From positions 1 through 41,309 of the forward strand of contig CAJGDB010000008.1 of the NCBI GenBank assembly GCA_904502165.1: a stretch of DNA of 41,309 nucleotides, given 5' to 3'. Position numbers and translations under genes: made by a program. This DNA is from an uncultured Akkermansia sp. GTDB taxonomy: Bacteria > Verrucomicrobiota > Verrucomicrobiia > Verrucomicrobiales > Akkermansiaceae. This document shows, in pieces, positions 1-8,824 of this stretch. The notes under the pieces are model-generated. The model was not told where the DNA came from. It saw nothing but the letters and a program-made list of their open reading frames with translations, and did not search any database. Positions within the stretch are counted from its first letter, which is position 1. Each line of letters starts with the position of its first letter.

Positions 1-1
1 C

Positions 2-448
2 TGCGAGTGCAATGAGAGTATGCGCGCCTATGGTGTGCCGCGCCACCGCCACCTTTCTGAGATTGAGCAGGAGCTTTCTGCCGCTGCCGGCACAAAGGTG
101 ACGATTACCTTTACCCCGCACCTGATGCCGGTGAATACGGGTATTCTGACCACTACGGTTGCCAGGCTGAAACCCGGCACGACACTGGAGGCGGTTTCTG
201 CCTGTATGGAGGCGGCCTATGCCAAGGCTCCCTTTGTGCGTCTGCAGGGGGCAAATAAACCTGCCGACACCAAGAATGTGACCCGCACGAATTTCGTGGA
301 TGTGGGTTGGGCGATTGATGCCCGCACGAACCGCCTGGTGCTGATGAGCGCTGAGGATAATGTGATCAAGGGCGCAGGCGGCCAGGGCGTGCATGCGTTC
401 AATATCATGTTCGGGTTTGATGAGACGGAGGGTCTCTGGCTGATTTAA
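2..448 (+). CDS. argC: N-acetyl-gamma-glutamyl-phosphate reductase, C-terminal part (5' end outside window)
   Basis: ArgC makes N-acetylglutamate semialdehyde from N-acetylglutamyl phosphate with NADPH in arginine biosynthesis. The reading frame is open from base 2, so the gene starts before the window; about 148 residues are visible. The visible part holds typical ArgC C-terminal blocks: CECNESMRAYGVPRHRH (matching the family pattern of a Tyr-Gly-x-x-x-His-Arg-His stretch), EIEQELS, TFTPHLMPVNTGIL and the closing GAGGQGVHAFNIMFGFDE block followed by EGL. The ATG at 20 is internal, not the start. It lies 26 nt upstream of a sigma-54 activator gene on the same strand; nothing suggests a functional link. 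The identification rests on recognised motifs; the catalytic Cys is in the missing part. Confidence 0.9.
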   Translation, partial: CECNESMRAYGVPRHRHLSEIEQELSAAAGTKVTITFTPHLMPVNTGILTTTVARLKPGTTLEAVSACMEAAYAKAPFVRLQGANKPADTKNVTRTNFVDVGWAIDARTNRLVLMSAEDNVIKGAGGQGVHAFNIMFGFDETEGLWLI

Positions 449-474
449 GATTTCCCTGTTCCTGCTGTACGCTC

Positions 475-1869
475 ATGAAACCGGTACTCCTCATTGTTGA
501 TGACGAAAAATCCACGCGCATGGTGCTGAGCGCCGCGCTGGAGGAGGATTATGAGGTGTTCGCGGCGGCAAATGGCAAGGCGGCTCGCGCTATTCTGGAG
601 AGCGAGCCGGTTGATATCCTGCTCACGGATTTACGCCTGGGTGGGGAAAGCGGCATGGATATCATTGATTTTGCAGTGGGGCTGCCGCAGCCGCCGCTCT
701 GCATCATGATGACGGCCTACGGCAGTGCGGATGTGGCAGCTGAGGCCAGGCGCCACGGGGCTTATTATTTCCTGACCAAGCCGCTGAATCTGGATGAGGT
801 GGAGCTGCTGCTGCGCCGCGCTACCCATACCCGGCAGCTGGAGTCTGAGAACCGGGAGCTGACGACGCGGCTGGAACCCACCGGGGGGCTTGACCGCATG
901 CTGGGTGACAGCCCGCAGATGCAGGACATCTTCAACCGCATCCGCCGGGTGGCACCGACACAGGCCACGGTGCTGATTGAAGGCGAAAGCGGCACGGGTA
1001 AGGAACTGGTGGCCCGGGCGCTGCATTCGCTTTCCTCCCGCAGCAGCAGAAAGTTTGTGGCGGTGAACTGCGCGGCGCTCTCGCCGCAGTTGATGGAAAG
1101 TGAATTATTCGGCCACGAGAAAGGTGCTTTCACCGGAGCCATGCAGCGCCGCATCGGCCGCTTTGAGGAGGCCGACGGCGGCACCCTGTTCCTCGATGAA
1201 ATTGGTGAAATTGATATTCCTACCCAGGTCAAGCTGCTACGCGTGCTGGCAGAGCGCAGTATTGAGCGCGTGGGCAGCAATGCGCCGGTTCCGGTCAATG
1301 TGCGGGTGATTGCTGCCACAAACCGGAATCTGGAAGCTATGGTGAAGGAGGGCACATTCCGCCTGGATTTGTACCAGCGCCTGAATGTGATTTCCCTGCA
1401 CCTGCCCCCGCTGCGCGACCGCCGGGGGGATATTGTGCTCATGGCAAATGCCTTTGCCCGTGAGCTGAGCCTGATGAACAACCGGGACCCCAGACCGCTG
1501 AGCCGCCCTGCCCTGGAGCTGTTGCGCGGCTATGAATGGCCGGGGAATGTACGCCAGCTCCGCACGGCGGTGGAGCACGCGGTGGTGATGGGCAGCGGCC
1601 CGGAGCTGCAGGTGGAGGACCTGCCGGAATACCTCACCGGTACCCCGGGGGAAACCACCCCGGAAACGACTAAGCGTGGCAGCATGGATTTTGAGCTTGA
1701 AACCCTGCCCTCTCTTAATTTAGAATACCTCGAACGCCGGGCCATTCTGCTGGCGTTGCAACGGACAGGCGGCAACCGCTCTGCTGCAGCAGAGCTGCTG
1801 GGTATCAACCGCCGCACGCTGCAACGCAAGATGGCTGATGCGCCGCAAGCCTTTCAACCATTCCTCTGA
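475..1869 (+). CDS. NtrC-family sigma-54-dependent response regulator
   Basis: A 464-residue two-component response regulator that should activate RNA polymerase carrying sigma-54. The receiver domain (about 1-120) has the acidic pair D9/D10, the phosphoacceptor D52, T80 and K102. The AAA+ domain has Walker A GESGTGKE (170-177), an intact GAFTGA sigma-54 contact loop (217-222), Walker B GGTLFLDE and the arginine-rich PPLRDRRGDI block. The C-terminus is a Fis-type helix-turn-helix (GNRSAAAELLGINRRTLQRK). All key residues are present, so it should be a functional activator. No sensor kinase is next to it in the window; the partner could lie upstream of argC or elsewhere. Target genes cannot be read from the sequence. 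Confidence 0.95.
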   Translation: MKPVLLIVDDEKSTRMVLSAALEEDYEVFAAANGKAARAILESEPVDILLTDLRLGGESGMDIIDFAVGLPQPPLCIMMTAYGSADVAAEARRHGAYYFLTKPLNLDEVELLLRRATHTRQLESENRELTTRLEPTGGLDRMLGDSPQMQDIFNRIRRVAPTQATVLIEGESGTGKELVARALHSLSSRSSRKFVAVNCAALSPQLMESELFGHEKGAFTGAMQRRIGRFEEADGGTLFLDEIGEIDIPTQVKLLRVLAERSIERVGSNAPVPVNVRVIAATNRNLEAMVKEGTFRLDLYQRLNVISLHLPPLRDRRGDIVLMANAFARELSLMNNRDPRPLSRPALELLRGYEWPGNVRQLRTAVEHAVVMGSGPELQVEDLPEYLTGTPGETTPETTKRGSMDFELETLPSLNLEYLERRAILLALQRTGGNRSAAAELLGINRRTLQRKMADAPQAFQPFL

Positions 1870-1899
1870 TTCATACACCATTACACTCGCACGCCGACC

Positions 1900-3762
1900 A
1901 TGTCCGACTTTTCGCAAAACAATGCCATTCTCAGTCTGCGCTGGCTGCTGGGGCTCCTGATTTTCAGCCTCTGCATGCTGCAGCTCTGCCTTACCTACCG
2001 GGGGCTCGATAATGAGACCGCCATGGACATGGCGCAGGTGGCTCGCCAGATTGCCCGGGGTGAGGGGTTCACGACCAAATTCATCCGCCCGATTGACGTG
2101 TGGGATTTTTCCCAGAAAGCAAAAAAATCCCCCAAGGAAGAGACACTGGACTTTGACCACTTTGCCGAGGCGAATCATGCCCCGGTTTACCCATATATCC
2201 TGGCAGCGGCTATCAAGATGACCGGCTATGATGATTTTGCAGCCAAGCGCATGGATACAGAAAAATCCAACATCTATGAAGGCGACCGCGTTATTTCCAG
2301 CGTCAGCACCATCTTTTTCCTGCTGGCCATGGTGCTTGCCTACTCGCTTGTTGCGCGCATGTTTGATGAGGTGGTGGCCATTACCACAGTAGCTTTCATG
2401 GGCATTAGTGAACTGATGCTGCAATATGCCATCAGCGGGCTGCCGCAGCCTTTCATGCTGTGCCTGGTTCTGGCTGCCCTGCACTGCCTGATATCAGCCA
2501 TACAAGCCTACCAGCTGGACAAGACCAGGAATGTGCTGCTCTGGCTCGGGCTCTGCTTTATCTTCATGTCGGTCCTGTGCCTTACCTGCTACATGTGCAT
2601 CTGGTGTTTTGCAGGCCTGCTGATTTTCTGCGGTTTCTATTTCCGCCCGAATGGCATGTATGCCGCCATTGGTGTGGGTGTGATGCTCATGCTGGTGGCT
2701 CTGCCTGCTGCCCTGTACCTTACCCCGACCGGAGGGGTGGAACGCAAATTCATTTATGGTATTTTCAATGGGTTCGGCAGCGATGGTGCAGAGACGCTCA
2801 TGCGCACGGCCAGCCCTACCTCCATTGCCTTTAATTCCTCCAACTTCTTCCTGCGCCTGCTGGGCTACACGTTCAGCCAGTTCAACAACATGTATGTGAA
2901 CATGGGCGCCATTTTCACCGTACCTTTCTTCCTGCTGGCGCTTTTCAACCGCTTCAAGAAGCCCTCCATCCAGGGTATCAAGTGGGCGGTACTGGCCATG
3001 TGGCTCTGTGCCTGCATGGGCATGGCCCTTTTCGGTGAGGCCAAGGCTATCAGCGAAAGCCAGCTGGCCATACTGTTCACCCCCTGCTTTGCCGCCTTCG
3101 GTACTGCCATGGTGTTCATCTGCCTCTCCCGCATGCAACTGGGTGAATCCTTCAACGCCATCCGTGCGCTCACGGTGCTGGGCATGCTCATCATTTCCTC
3201 CGGCATGTTCCTCTTCCAGCTGCCCAAGCAACTCTACATCGGCATCTGGACCAGCGCCCGCGGTATCCCGCACTTCCCGCCCTACTATCCGGCGGCAATG
3301 AATGGAAAGCTGCATGATATGAGCAAGGCAGAGGAAATCATTGTCACAGACCAGCCCTGGGCCGTGGCCTGGTATGCCGACCGCAAGGCACTCTGGATGC
3401 CCCGCAGCCTGCGCGACTACACCCGCAACCTGGAAACGATTTTCAATGAACAGGGCCAGAAGGTGCAAGGGTTCCTCATTACTCCCACTTCGCACACCAT
3501 GACGGGCAGCGGTATTGCCGGGGTTATCCGCAAGGCGGGTGACTTTGCCCCCCTGGCTCTGGAAGGCAAGCTGCTCCTGCTGACTCCGAAGCACAACATG
3601 GCCTTTGCCGAACTGTTCAGCACCAACGCCAACCCGAAATCCACCGCGCGTCCGCTGGCAAGCCTGGTATCAAGCCAGGGCATGTACCGCCACCGCAATT
3701 TCATCCTGGGTGCTGAAATGATTTATTACAGCCGCGAGGATGTGAGCGAATTCAATAAATAA
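1900..3762 (+). CDS. Polytopic membrane protein, GT-C glycosyltransferase-like
   Basis: A 620-residue integral membrane protein. An N-terminal hydrophobic helix (about 14-32) is followed by a periplasmic loop starting GLDNETAMDMAQVARQIARG, which resembles the first loop of GT-C (PMT/ArnT-like, glycosyltransferase family 39) enzymes, where acidic residues near the first membrane segment are catalytic. Around ten further hydrophobic segments follow up to about residue 450, then a soluble C-terminal domain of roughly 150 residues. By analogy it would transfer a sugar from a polyprenyl-phosphate donor to a periplasmic acceptor, but neither donor nor acceptor can be deduced. It starts 30 nt after the sigma-54 activator and ends 21 nt before xseB, so it may share a transcript. 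The GT-C assignment is inference from topology and the first loop only. Confidence 0.6.
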   Translation: MSDFSQNNAILSLRWLLGLLIFSLCMLQLCLTYRGLDNETAMDMAQVARQIARGEGFTTKFIRPIDVWDFSQKAKKSPKEETLDFDHFAEANHAPVYPYILAAAIKMTGYDDFAAKRMDTEKSNIYEGDRVISSVSTIFFLLAMVLAYSLVARMFDEVVAITTVAFMGISELMLQYAISGLPQPFMLCLVLAALHCLISAIQAYQLDKTRNVLLWLGLCFIFMSVLCLTCYMCIWCFAGLLIFCGFYFRPNGMYAAIGVGVMLMLVALPAALYLTPTGGVERKFIYGIFNGFGSDGAETLMRTASPTSIAFNSSNFFLRLLGYTFSQFNNMYVNMGAIFTVPFFLLALFNRFKKPSIQGIKWAVLAMWLCACMGMALFGEAKAISESQLAILFTPCFAAFGTAMVFICLSRMQLGESFNAIRALTVLGMLIISSGMFLFQLPKQLYIGIWTSARGIPHFPPYYPAAMNGKLHDMSKAEEIIVTDQPWAVAWYADRKALWMPRSLRDYTRNLETIFNEQGQKVQGFLITPTSHTMTGSGIAGVIRKAGDFAPLALEGKLLLLTPKHNMAFAELFSTNANPKSTARPLASLVSSQGMYRHRNFILGAEMIYYSREDVSEFNK

Positions 3763-3783
3763 CCCCGATTCTCCTGCTGCACC

Positions 3784-4044
3784 ATGGCAACACGCACTAA
3801 AAGCAAGGCTCCCAATTTCGAAGAGGCAACCGCACGCCTGGAAGAAATTGTAGCCCGTGTCAATGACCCTGAAACCGGGCTGGAGGACATGATTGCCCTG
3901 GCGGCAGAGGGGCTCACCCTCATCCGCAGCAGCGAGAAACTGCTGGCTGAAGCAGAGCTGAAAATCCGCAATCTCGAGCAGGCCGAAGCCCCTGCTTCTG
4001 CCCCACACCAGCAAGATGACCATGCCGAATTCTCCCTTATCTGA
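3784..4044 (+). CDS. xseB: Exodeoxyribonuclease VII small subunit
   Basis: XseB is the small helical subunit that binds several copies to the XseA catalytic subunit of exonuclease VII, which degrades single-stranded DNA to oligonucleotides. This 86-residue protein carries the family core: NFEEATARLEEIVARVNDPETGLEDMIALAAEGLTLIRS split over residues 9-47, with the usual Leu/Ile heptad pattern, followed by a charged tail. Its last 29 nt overlap the start of dxs, a common arrangement (xseB next to isoprenoid genes is frequent in bacteria), implying co-transcription and translational coupling. No xseA is in the window. Confidence 0.9.
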   Translation: MATRTKSKAPNFEEATARLEEIVARVNDPETGLEDMIALAAEGLTLIRSSEKLLAEAELKIRNLEQAEAPASAPHQQDDHAEFSLI

Positions 4045-5914
4045 GCTGCCGCCACTGCTGGCGGGCATACGCTCGCCCCAGGATGTGAAAAATCTGCCTG
4101 CCGACAAGCTCGATATGCTTGCGGCTGAGATTCGCAGCACACTCATTCATACCCTGGCGCAGACGGGTGGCCACCTGGCCCCCAACCTGGGCATGGTGGA
4201 GCTGAGCATTGCCCTGCACCGCGTATTTGATACACCGCGAGATAAGTTCCTGTTTGATGTTTCCCACCAGTGCTACATTCACAAGCTGCTGACTGGCCGC
4301 GCTGCGGATTTCCATACCCTGCGCCAGCACGGCGGCATCTCCGGCTTCTGCAAGCGCAGCGAATCGGCGCACGATGCCTACGGTGCCGGGCATGCCGGCA
4401 CGGCGCTTTCGGCCGGGCTGGGCATGGCGGCTGCACGTGATCTGGCACGGGATGATTACCATGTCATCTCCATTGTGGGAGATGGTGCCTTTACCTGCGG
4501 AACCACCCTGGAGGGGCTCAACAGCATTGCTTCCACGACACGTAAGTTCATTCTCATCCTGAATGACAACGAATGGAGCATCGACCGCAATGTGGGTGCG
4601 CTTTCGGCCTATTTCGCCTCGCTCCAGGAGACAGATACCTATGCCTGGCTGCGCCGCAATACCAAGGCTATCATTGAAAAAATTGCCGGCGAAAGCGCCC
4701 GCAAGCAGGTTTCCAAGCTGGTGCGTGCCGCACACGGCATCATCACCCCGCTGAGCTTCTTCCAGGAGCTGGGGCTGAGCTACTACGGACCGGTGGATGG
4801 ACACGATACGCAGAGATTGGAGAAAATCCTCCGCATTGCCTCCAGAAATGACGGGCCGGTCATCATCCATGTCATTACCCAGAAAGGCCGCGGTTACGAA
4901 CCTGCCTCTGCCAACCCGACCAAGTTCCACGGTATCGGCCAGTATAATGTGGAAGACGGCAGCACCCGCAAGGGCAAGGTAATCAGCTATTCAGAAGCCT
5001 TCGGCACGCACCTGACCCGCCTGGCGGCAAAAGACCCGGACATCACGGCCATCACCGCCGCCATGCCCACTGGCACACGCCTGGATATCTTCCGCGAGCA
5101 GTTCCCGCGGCGCTACTACGACGTAGGCATTGCAGAGGAACACGCAGCCCTCTTTGCCTGCGGCCAGGCAACGCAGGGGCTCAAGCCGTACCTGGCCATC
5201 TATTCCACGTTCATGCAGCGCTGTGTGGATATGATTCAGCACGATGCCGCCCTCCAGAAGCTGCCAGTACGCTTCTGTATGGACCGCGCCGGTCTTTCGC
5301 CGGATGACGGCCCGACCCACCACGGCTTGTTCGACATTGCCATGATGCGCAGCATTCCTGACCTGGTGATGATGCAGCCGAAGGATGAGGCTGAACTGGG
5401 GCACATGCTTGCCACCATGAACAGCATCGAAAACAGCCCCAGCATCATCCGCTACCCCCGGGGCAATGGCGAGGGTGTCGGTATGCCGGAAGAGCTCACA
5501 CCGCTTCCTATAGGCAAGGCTGAGGTAATTTCCACCGGTAATGATATCACCCTGCTTGCTCTGGGCAACATGAACGGCTATGCCGCCAGGCTGCGCGAAT
5601 TCCTGCAGGAGAAGGGTGTTTCCTGCGCCCATGTGAACGCCCGCTTCATCTGCCCGCTGGATGCAGACTGCATCATGCAGCAGGCCGCAGAAACCCGCCT
5701 TATCGTCACGCTGGAAGACCACGTGATTGCCGGCGGTTTTGGCTCTGCCGTGATGGAACTGCTCAACGAACAGGGCTGTACCACTCCTGTGTTGCGTCTC
5801 GGCTGGCCGAACCAGTTCATTGAGCATGGGCGCGAAGACCAGCTCCGCAGTAAGTACGGGCTCACGCCGGAAGCTATGGCCGGCACCATTCTGAAACGTC
5901 TGGGGCTCTCATGA
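4016..5914 (+). CDS. dxs: 1-deoxy-D-xylulose-5-phosphate synthase
   Basis: DXS condenses pyruvate and glyceraldehyde 3-phosphate with thiamine diphosphate, the first step of the MEP isoprenoid pathway. The 632-residue length is normal. Visible motifs are the thiamine-binding GDG (155-157) followed by LNDNEWSIDRNVG, the GAGHAGTALSAG block, FQELGLSYYGPVDGHD, the catalytic glutamate region GIAEEHA (E374/E375) and DRAGLSPDDGPTHHGLFD, characteristic of DXS rather than other transketolases. The start at 4016 overlaps xseB; a second ATG at 4022 would also do. The last codons overlap the next gene by 4 nt (ATGA). Transcription most likely comes from upstream in the xseB cluster. Confidence 0.97.
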   Translation: MTMPNSPLSELPPLLAGIRSPQDVKNLPADKLDMLAAEIRSTLIHTLAQTGGHLAPNLGMVELSIALHRVFDTPRDKFLFDVSHQCYIHKLLTGRAADFHTLRQHGGISGFCKRSESAHDAYGAGHAGTALSAGLGMAAARDLARDDYHVISIVGDGAFTCGTTLEGLNSIASTTRKFILILNDNEWSIDRNVGALSAYFASLQETDTYAWLRRNTKAIIEKIAGESARKQVSKLVRAAHGIITPLSFFQELGLSYYGPVDGHDTQRLEKILRIASRNDGPVIIHVITQKGRGYEPASANPTKFHGIGQYNVEDGSTRKGKVISYSEAFGTHLTRLAAKDPDITAITAAMPTGTRLDIFREQFPRRYYDVGIAEEHAALFACGQATQGLKPYLAIYSTFMQRCVDMIQHDAALQKLPVRFCMDRAGLSPDDGPTHHGLFDIAMMRSIPDLVMMQPKDEAELGHMLATMNSIENSPSIIRYPRGNGEGVGMPEELTPLPIGKAEVISTGNDITLLALGNMNGYAARLREFLQEKGVSCAHVNARFICPLDADCIMQQAAETRLIVTLEDHVIAGGFGSAVMELLNEQGCTTPVLRLGWPNQFIEHGREDQLRSKYGLTPEAMAGTILKRLGLS

Positions 5915-6684
5915 ATACCGCCTACACCAGTATCCTGCTTCTGGCGGGCTTGCTGATGGCAGCCCCGCTCTGCCAGGCACAGGCCGCGGCCCGGCAAACT
6001 TCAGCCAAACAAAGCGTGGAGGAGATACCCGGATGGCTTATTGATTTCTCAAACCTTGAGCCGGAAAAGCGCGATACATACGTTGCCCATTTCAACAACG
6101 CAAAGCAGGCATACCACCAGAGCCAGTGGATAGAGTGCATTGCCCAACTGGCTGAATGCGAAATCATTGTACGGGGCAACCCGAATGTATGGAATCTGCG
6201 CGCCAGCTGCCTGCTGGAACAGAAGTATTTTAAGGAGGCTGAGCAGGAACTGCAGCGCGTACTCCAGGTGATGCCGCACGACCCGGTTACCATCATGAAC
6301 CTGGCCAACGTACACCTGGCCTGCGGGCGGTACGAGGAGAGCCTGAAGCTCATCATTCCGCTGCGTGACACCCTCTACCTGCAGCACAGCGACGACGAAT
6401 TGCTCTACGTGCTTGACTACCGGGCGCTGCTCTGCTACCTGAAACTGGGGCAGCTCGACAAGGTGAAGGCCATTGCCTCATCCGTCTCCCCCATGGCAGA
6501 CACCCCGCTGTACTACTACGCCAAGGCCTCCATGGACCTGGCATCCGGCAACCGCAGCGAGGCCATACACAACCTGAATGTGGTGGAACGCATCTTCGCC
6601 AACAACCGGGCCTGTATTCCCTATCAGCGAGCGCTGGAGATTTCCGGGCTGCTCGAAACTGCCGCCACCACCCAGACCCCCTGA
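5911..6684 (+). CDS. Secreted tetratricopeptide-repeat protein
   Basis: A 257-residue protein with a signal peptide (MNTAYTSILLLAGLLMAAPLCQAQA; cleavage probably after an AQA near residue 25) and no lipobox at the right place. Residues about 60-200 contain TPR-like helical pairs, for example the repeat around VWNLRASCLLEQKYFKEAEQ and the next one at PVTIMNLANVHLACGRYEES, typical of protein-protein scaffolds. It overlaps dxs by 4 nt and recO by 1 nt (TGATG), so it is translated within the same operon. It is probably periplasmic or attached to the envelope. No partner is evident from the neighbours, which are cytoplasmic enzymes; function unknown. Confidence 0.75.
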   Translation: MNTAYTSILLLAGLLMAAPLCQAQAAARQTSAKQSVEEIPGWLIDFSNLEPEKRDTYVAHFNNAKQAYHQSQWIECIAQLAECEIIVRGNPNVWNLRASCLLEQKYFKEAEQELQRVLQVMPHDPVTIMNLANVHLACGRYEESLKLIIPLRDTLYLQHSDDELLYVLDYRALLCYLKLGQLDKVKAIASSVSPMADTPLYYYAKASMDLASGNRSEAIHNLNVVERIFANNRACIPYQRALEISGLLETAATTQTP

Positions 6685-7217
6685 TGGAAAAAGACACGGG
6701 CACCATTCTGCGCCAGCAGGCCCTGGGTGAGCATGGTCTCATCATCACCTGGTGTACCGCAGAGCATGGCATTGTACGCACCGCCGCCCGCATGGCCCGC
6801 AAACCCGGCAGCGAGCTGAGCGGCCAGGTGGATTTGTTCCACGAATGCGAGCTACTCTACCGCCCCGCCACGCAGGGCGATTTGCACTCGCTCAGCTCGG
6901 TCAACCTGCTCAGCCCGCGCCTGCCGCTCCGCAGCCAGCTGGTGCGCCTGCGCCTGGCCAGCTACATGGCCCGCCTCCTGCTGGCCACGGTGGAAACCGG
7001 CAGCGCCGATGCCGAATGGCACAAGCTGATTTCCGGCGCGCTGGATTATGTGGCCGCCAATGAACCCCGCCGTGCCATTCTCCTGCATTTTGAGAAACGC
7101 CTGGCCACCCTGCACGGCCTCTACAGCCCGGCAGAAGCGCCCCACAATGCGCTGCTGCGGCATTTCCAGCACCTGCCCGCCGGCAGAGCCGAGTTGCTTG
7201 CCTCCCTGCCCGCCTGA
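6684..7217 (+). CDS. recO: DNA repair protein RecO, short form
   Basis: RecO anneals single-stranded DNA and, with RecR, loads RecA at gaps. The N-terminal OB-fold signature is recognisable: GTILRQQALGEHGLIITWCTAEHG then VRTAARMARKPGSELSGQVDLF, followed by the family's helical region (SQLVRLRLASYMARLLL). At 177 residues it is clearly shorter than the usual 230-250, and the four-Cys zinc motif found in many RecO proteins is absent. The reading frame ends cleanly at TGA at 7215-7217 and the next gene is convergent, so this looks like a natural short form rather than a frameshift, although this cannot be proven here. The start overlaps the stop of the TPR gene. Confidence 0.75.
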   Translation: MEKDTGTILRQQALGEHGLIITWCTAEHGIVRTAARMARKPGSELSGQVDLFHECELLYRPATQGDLHSLSSVNLLSPRLPLRSQLVRLRLASYMARLLLATVETGSADAEWHKLISGALDYVAANEPRRAILLHFEKRLATLHGLYSPAEAPHNALLRHFQHLPAGRAELLASLPA

Positions 7218-7233
7218 ATGGCATATCCCGCAC

Positions 7234-8391
7234 TCAACGGGCTTTCTTGCGCTTTGACTTCTTCTTCCGCGTACTTTTCTTCTTTTTCTGCACTGGCGAG
7301 AACACCTCGCCGTCATCCGACCGCATAAAGCGATGGTCAAATGCCTCAAGGGCTCTTTTCAACGCAGCATGTCCGGTATCCACATGACACATAGTTATGG
7401 TCTTGCTAGCAGCATCATACGAAACGTGCGCTCCTCTGGGAAAACTTATTCCCATCATAGTCAGAGCGCACATGCATTCCTCAGGCGTGCTGTAAGGCTC
7501 ACCTGCAAAAAACTCCGAATCAACGCCCTTGTATTTTTTCGTATACAGAAAGAACGATACAATTTTCTGCCCTTGTGGGAACCACCTGGCGGATAATGCC
7601 CTTCTGCCGTTGACCTCATTCTCATATATAACCAGATTCGAATGATCTGACAGTGAGGCAACGCGCATGCGCGCATATTTGGAGCCATCCTGACGCTGCT
7701 CAACCGTTTTTATCTTCTTGATGTGAAGGCTGATAGTCGTATCCTTCAATAAATCAACCGCCGGAGGGACGCCATTGAGGTATATCTGACGATAAACAAG
7801 TCTACCAATCGCCCTCAGTTCCTTCCGTTTTTCTGCTTTTTCCTCTTCCGATAAATCCACCATATCATGCAATCCGTTATAAGCCACTTCGGCATACCAG
7901 TCCTCCTCTAATATTGCATGTGCATCTGGATGATTCCGATGTTTGTACAAAGCATCTAACGCTGGTCTCAGCACAGAATTACGCTCTGCCTCCAATTGAC
8001 ATCGATCGTCTTTCAAAGCCCTCAATTCTGCATCCAGCATGCGCTCTCTATTTTGTGTTGCTTCATACATCGCGGCATTTTCCTGAATCTCCTGAGACTG
8101 CTGATTTTCCGCTTCAAGCTTCTGCATCTCAGCGTTCAGGCGCTTTATTTCTTCCTGAAGCTGATTCTTTTGCGACTCGATCCGCTTCGCTATTTCCTCC
8201 TGTTTCTTTATCTTCTCACTCAGCTCGTGCTGCTTTTCCAGAGCCTTTCTGTAGTTTTCCAGCACCTCAGCCACACGCGCATTATCCGGGCTTCCCGTAT
8301 CAGCAGCCGACACCGCAGCTCCGCAGGGAGCGGTCACTACCGCACAGAGCAACAGAAGCAATACCAGCTGGAATATAGATGTATTTTTCAT
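7234..8391 (-). CDS. Secreted coiled-coil protein with lysine-rich tail
   Basis: A 385-residue protein of unknown function when started at the ATG at 8391 (an ATG at 8400 also exists). I prefer 8391 because a promoter -10 (TAGTAT, 8399-8404) would overlap the earlier start, and because MKNTSIFQLVLLLLLC makes a normal signal peptide. Residues about 40-140 form a long charged coiled coil (LEKQHELSEKIKKQEEIAKR and onwards). Near the C-terminus the stretch MGISFPRGAHVSYDAASKTITM resembles the short secretin/TonB N-terminal-like motif frequent in Verrucomicrobiota secreted proteins. The protein ends with a strongly basic tail (KKKKKSTRKKKSKRKKAR) that could bind nucleic acid or an acidic polymer. 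It converges with recO, the stops being 16 nt apart. Confidence 0.7.
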   Translation of the reverse strand: MKNTSIFQLVLLLLLCAVVTAPCGAAVSAADTGSPDNARVAEVLENYRKALEKQHELSEKIKKQEEIAKRIESQKNQLQEEIKRLNAEMQKLEAENQQSQEIQENAAMYEATQNRERMLDAELRALKDDRCQLEAERNSVLRPALDALYKHRNHPDAHAILEEDWYAEVAYNGLHDMVDLSEEEKAEKRKELRAIGRLVYRQIYLNGVPPAVDLLKDTTISLHIKKIKTVEQRQDGSKYARMRVASLSDHSNLVIYENEVNGRRALSARWFPQGQKIVSFFLYTKKYKGVDSEFFAGEPYSTPEECMCALTMMGISFPRGAHVSYDAASKTITMCHVDTGHAALKRALEAFDHRFMRSDDGEVFSPVQKKKKSTRKKKSKRKKAR

Positions 8392-8398
8392 TACCCCC

Positions 8399-8428
8399 AT
8401 ACTAATCCAAACGGAGCATCACTGTCAA
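8399..8428 (-). promoter_or_regulatory. Promoter of the secreted coiled-coil protein gene
   Basis: A consensus TTGACA (8423-8428) lies 18 nt from TAGTAT (8399-8404), or 17 nt from the overlapping TTAGTA. The -10 ends 7 nt before the ATG at 8391, predicting an mRNA starting at or next to the start codon. Confidence 0.6.
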
Positions 8429-8499
8429 GCTCCATTCATCTTATCAAGGGCGCGTAACCACATGTATCTCAAAGATTTTGCACAACAGCGATTCGTCGA

Positions 8500-8790
8500 A
8501 CAGCATGCACGCCTCAGGCGTGCGAAATTCTGATTCCGTAGGACGGCATATTCGTAGCGAGGGGCGCAAGCCCCTCGCTATAAGTTAATAAACAGCCAGA
8601 GCCCGGTAGGGCGGCATAAAGCGATGCTATGTATTGATGCTATGCTTTATGCCGCCCGTACTACGGGCTCAAAGTGCCTTTTGGGGCGTTTACGAGGGGT
8701 TCCGCCGCTATCGCGTCTCCACCCCATCGCTACGATTATAGCGCCCTTACGGGCTCCAAGACATAAGGACGTGATTGGCAGTTATGCTAT
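8500..8790. repeat. Hairpin-dense intergenic region
   Basis: The 496-nt space 8401-8896 holds no convincing gene. It contains three strong inverted repeats: GCACGCC/GGCGTGC (8507-8523, 3-nt loop); an 11-bp stem closed by a GCAA tetraloop (8555-8580); and a 72-nt imperfect palindrome (8599-8670) whose arms are GAGCCCG, TAG and GGCGGCATAAAGC with their complements, around a loop containing two direct copies of GATGCTAT. Further down, TACGGGCTC followed by a near-identical tail occurs twice (8658-8673 and 8747-8762), and TAGGACG occurs twice. This looks like one or more degraded palindromic intergenic repeats (REP/MITE-like). It could also be the leader or tail of an RNA. Confidence 0.6.
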
Positions 8791-8824
8791 CGTTAGGACG
8801 CAAGTACGCGCTGCCGGATTGCAG

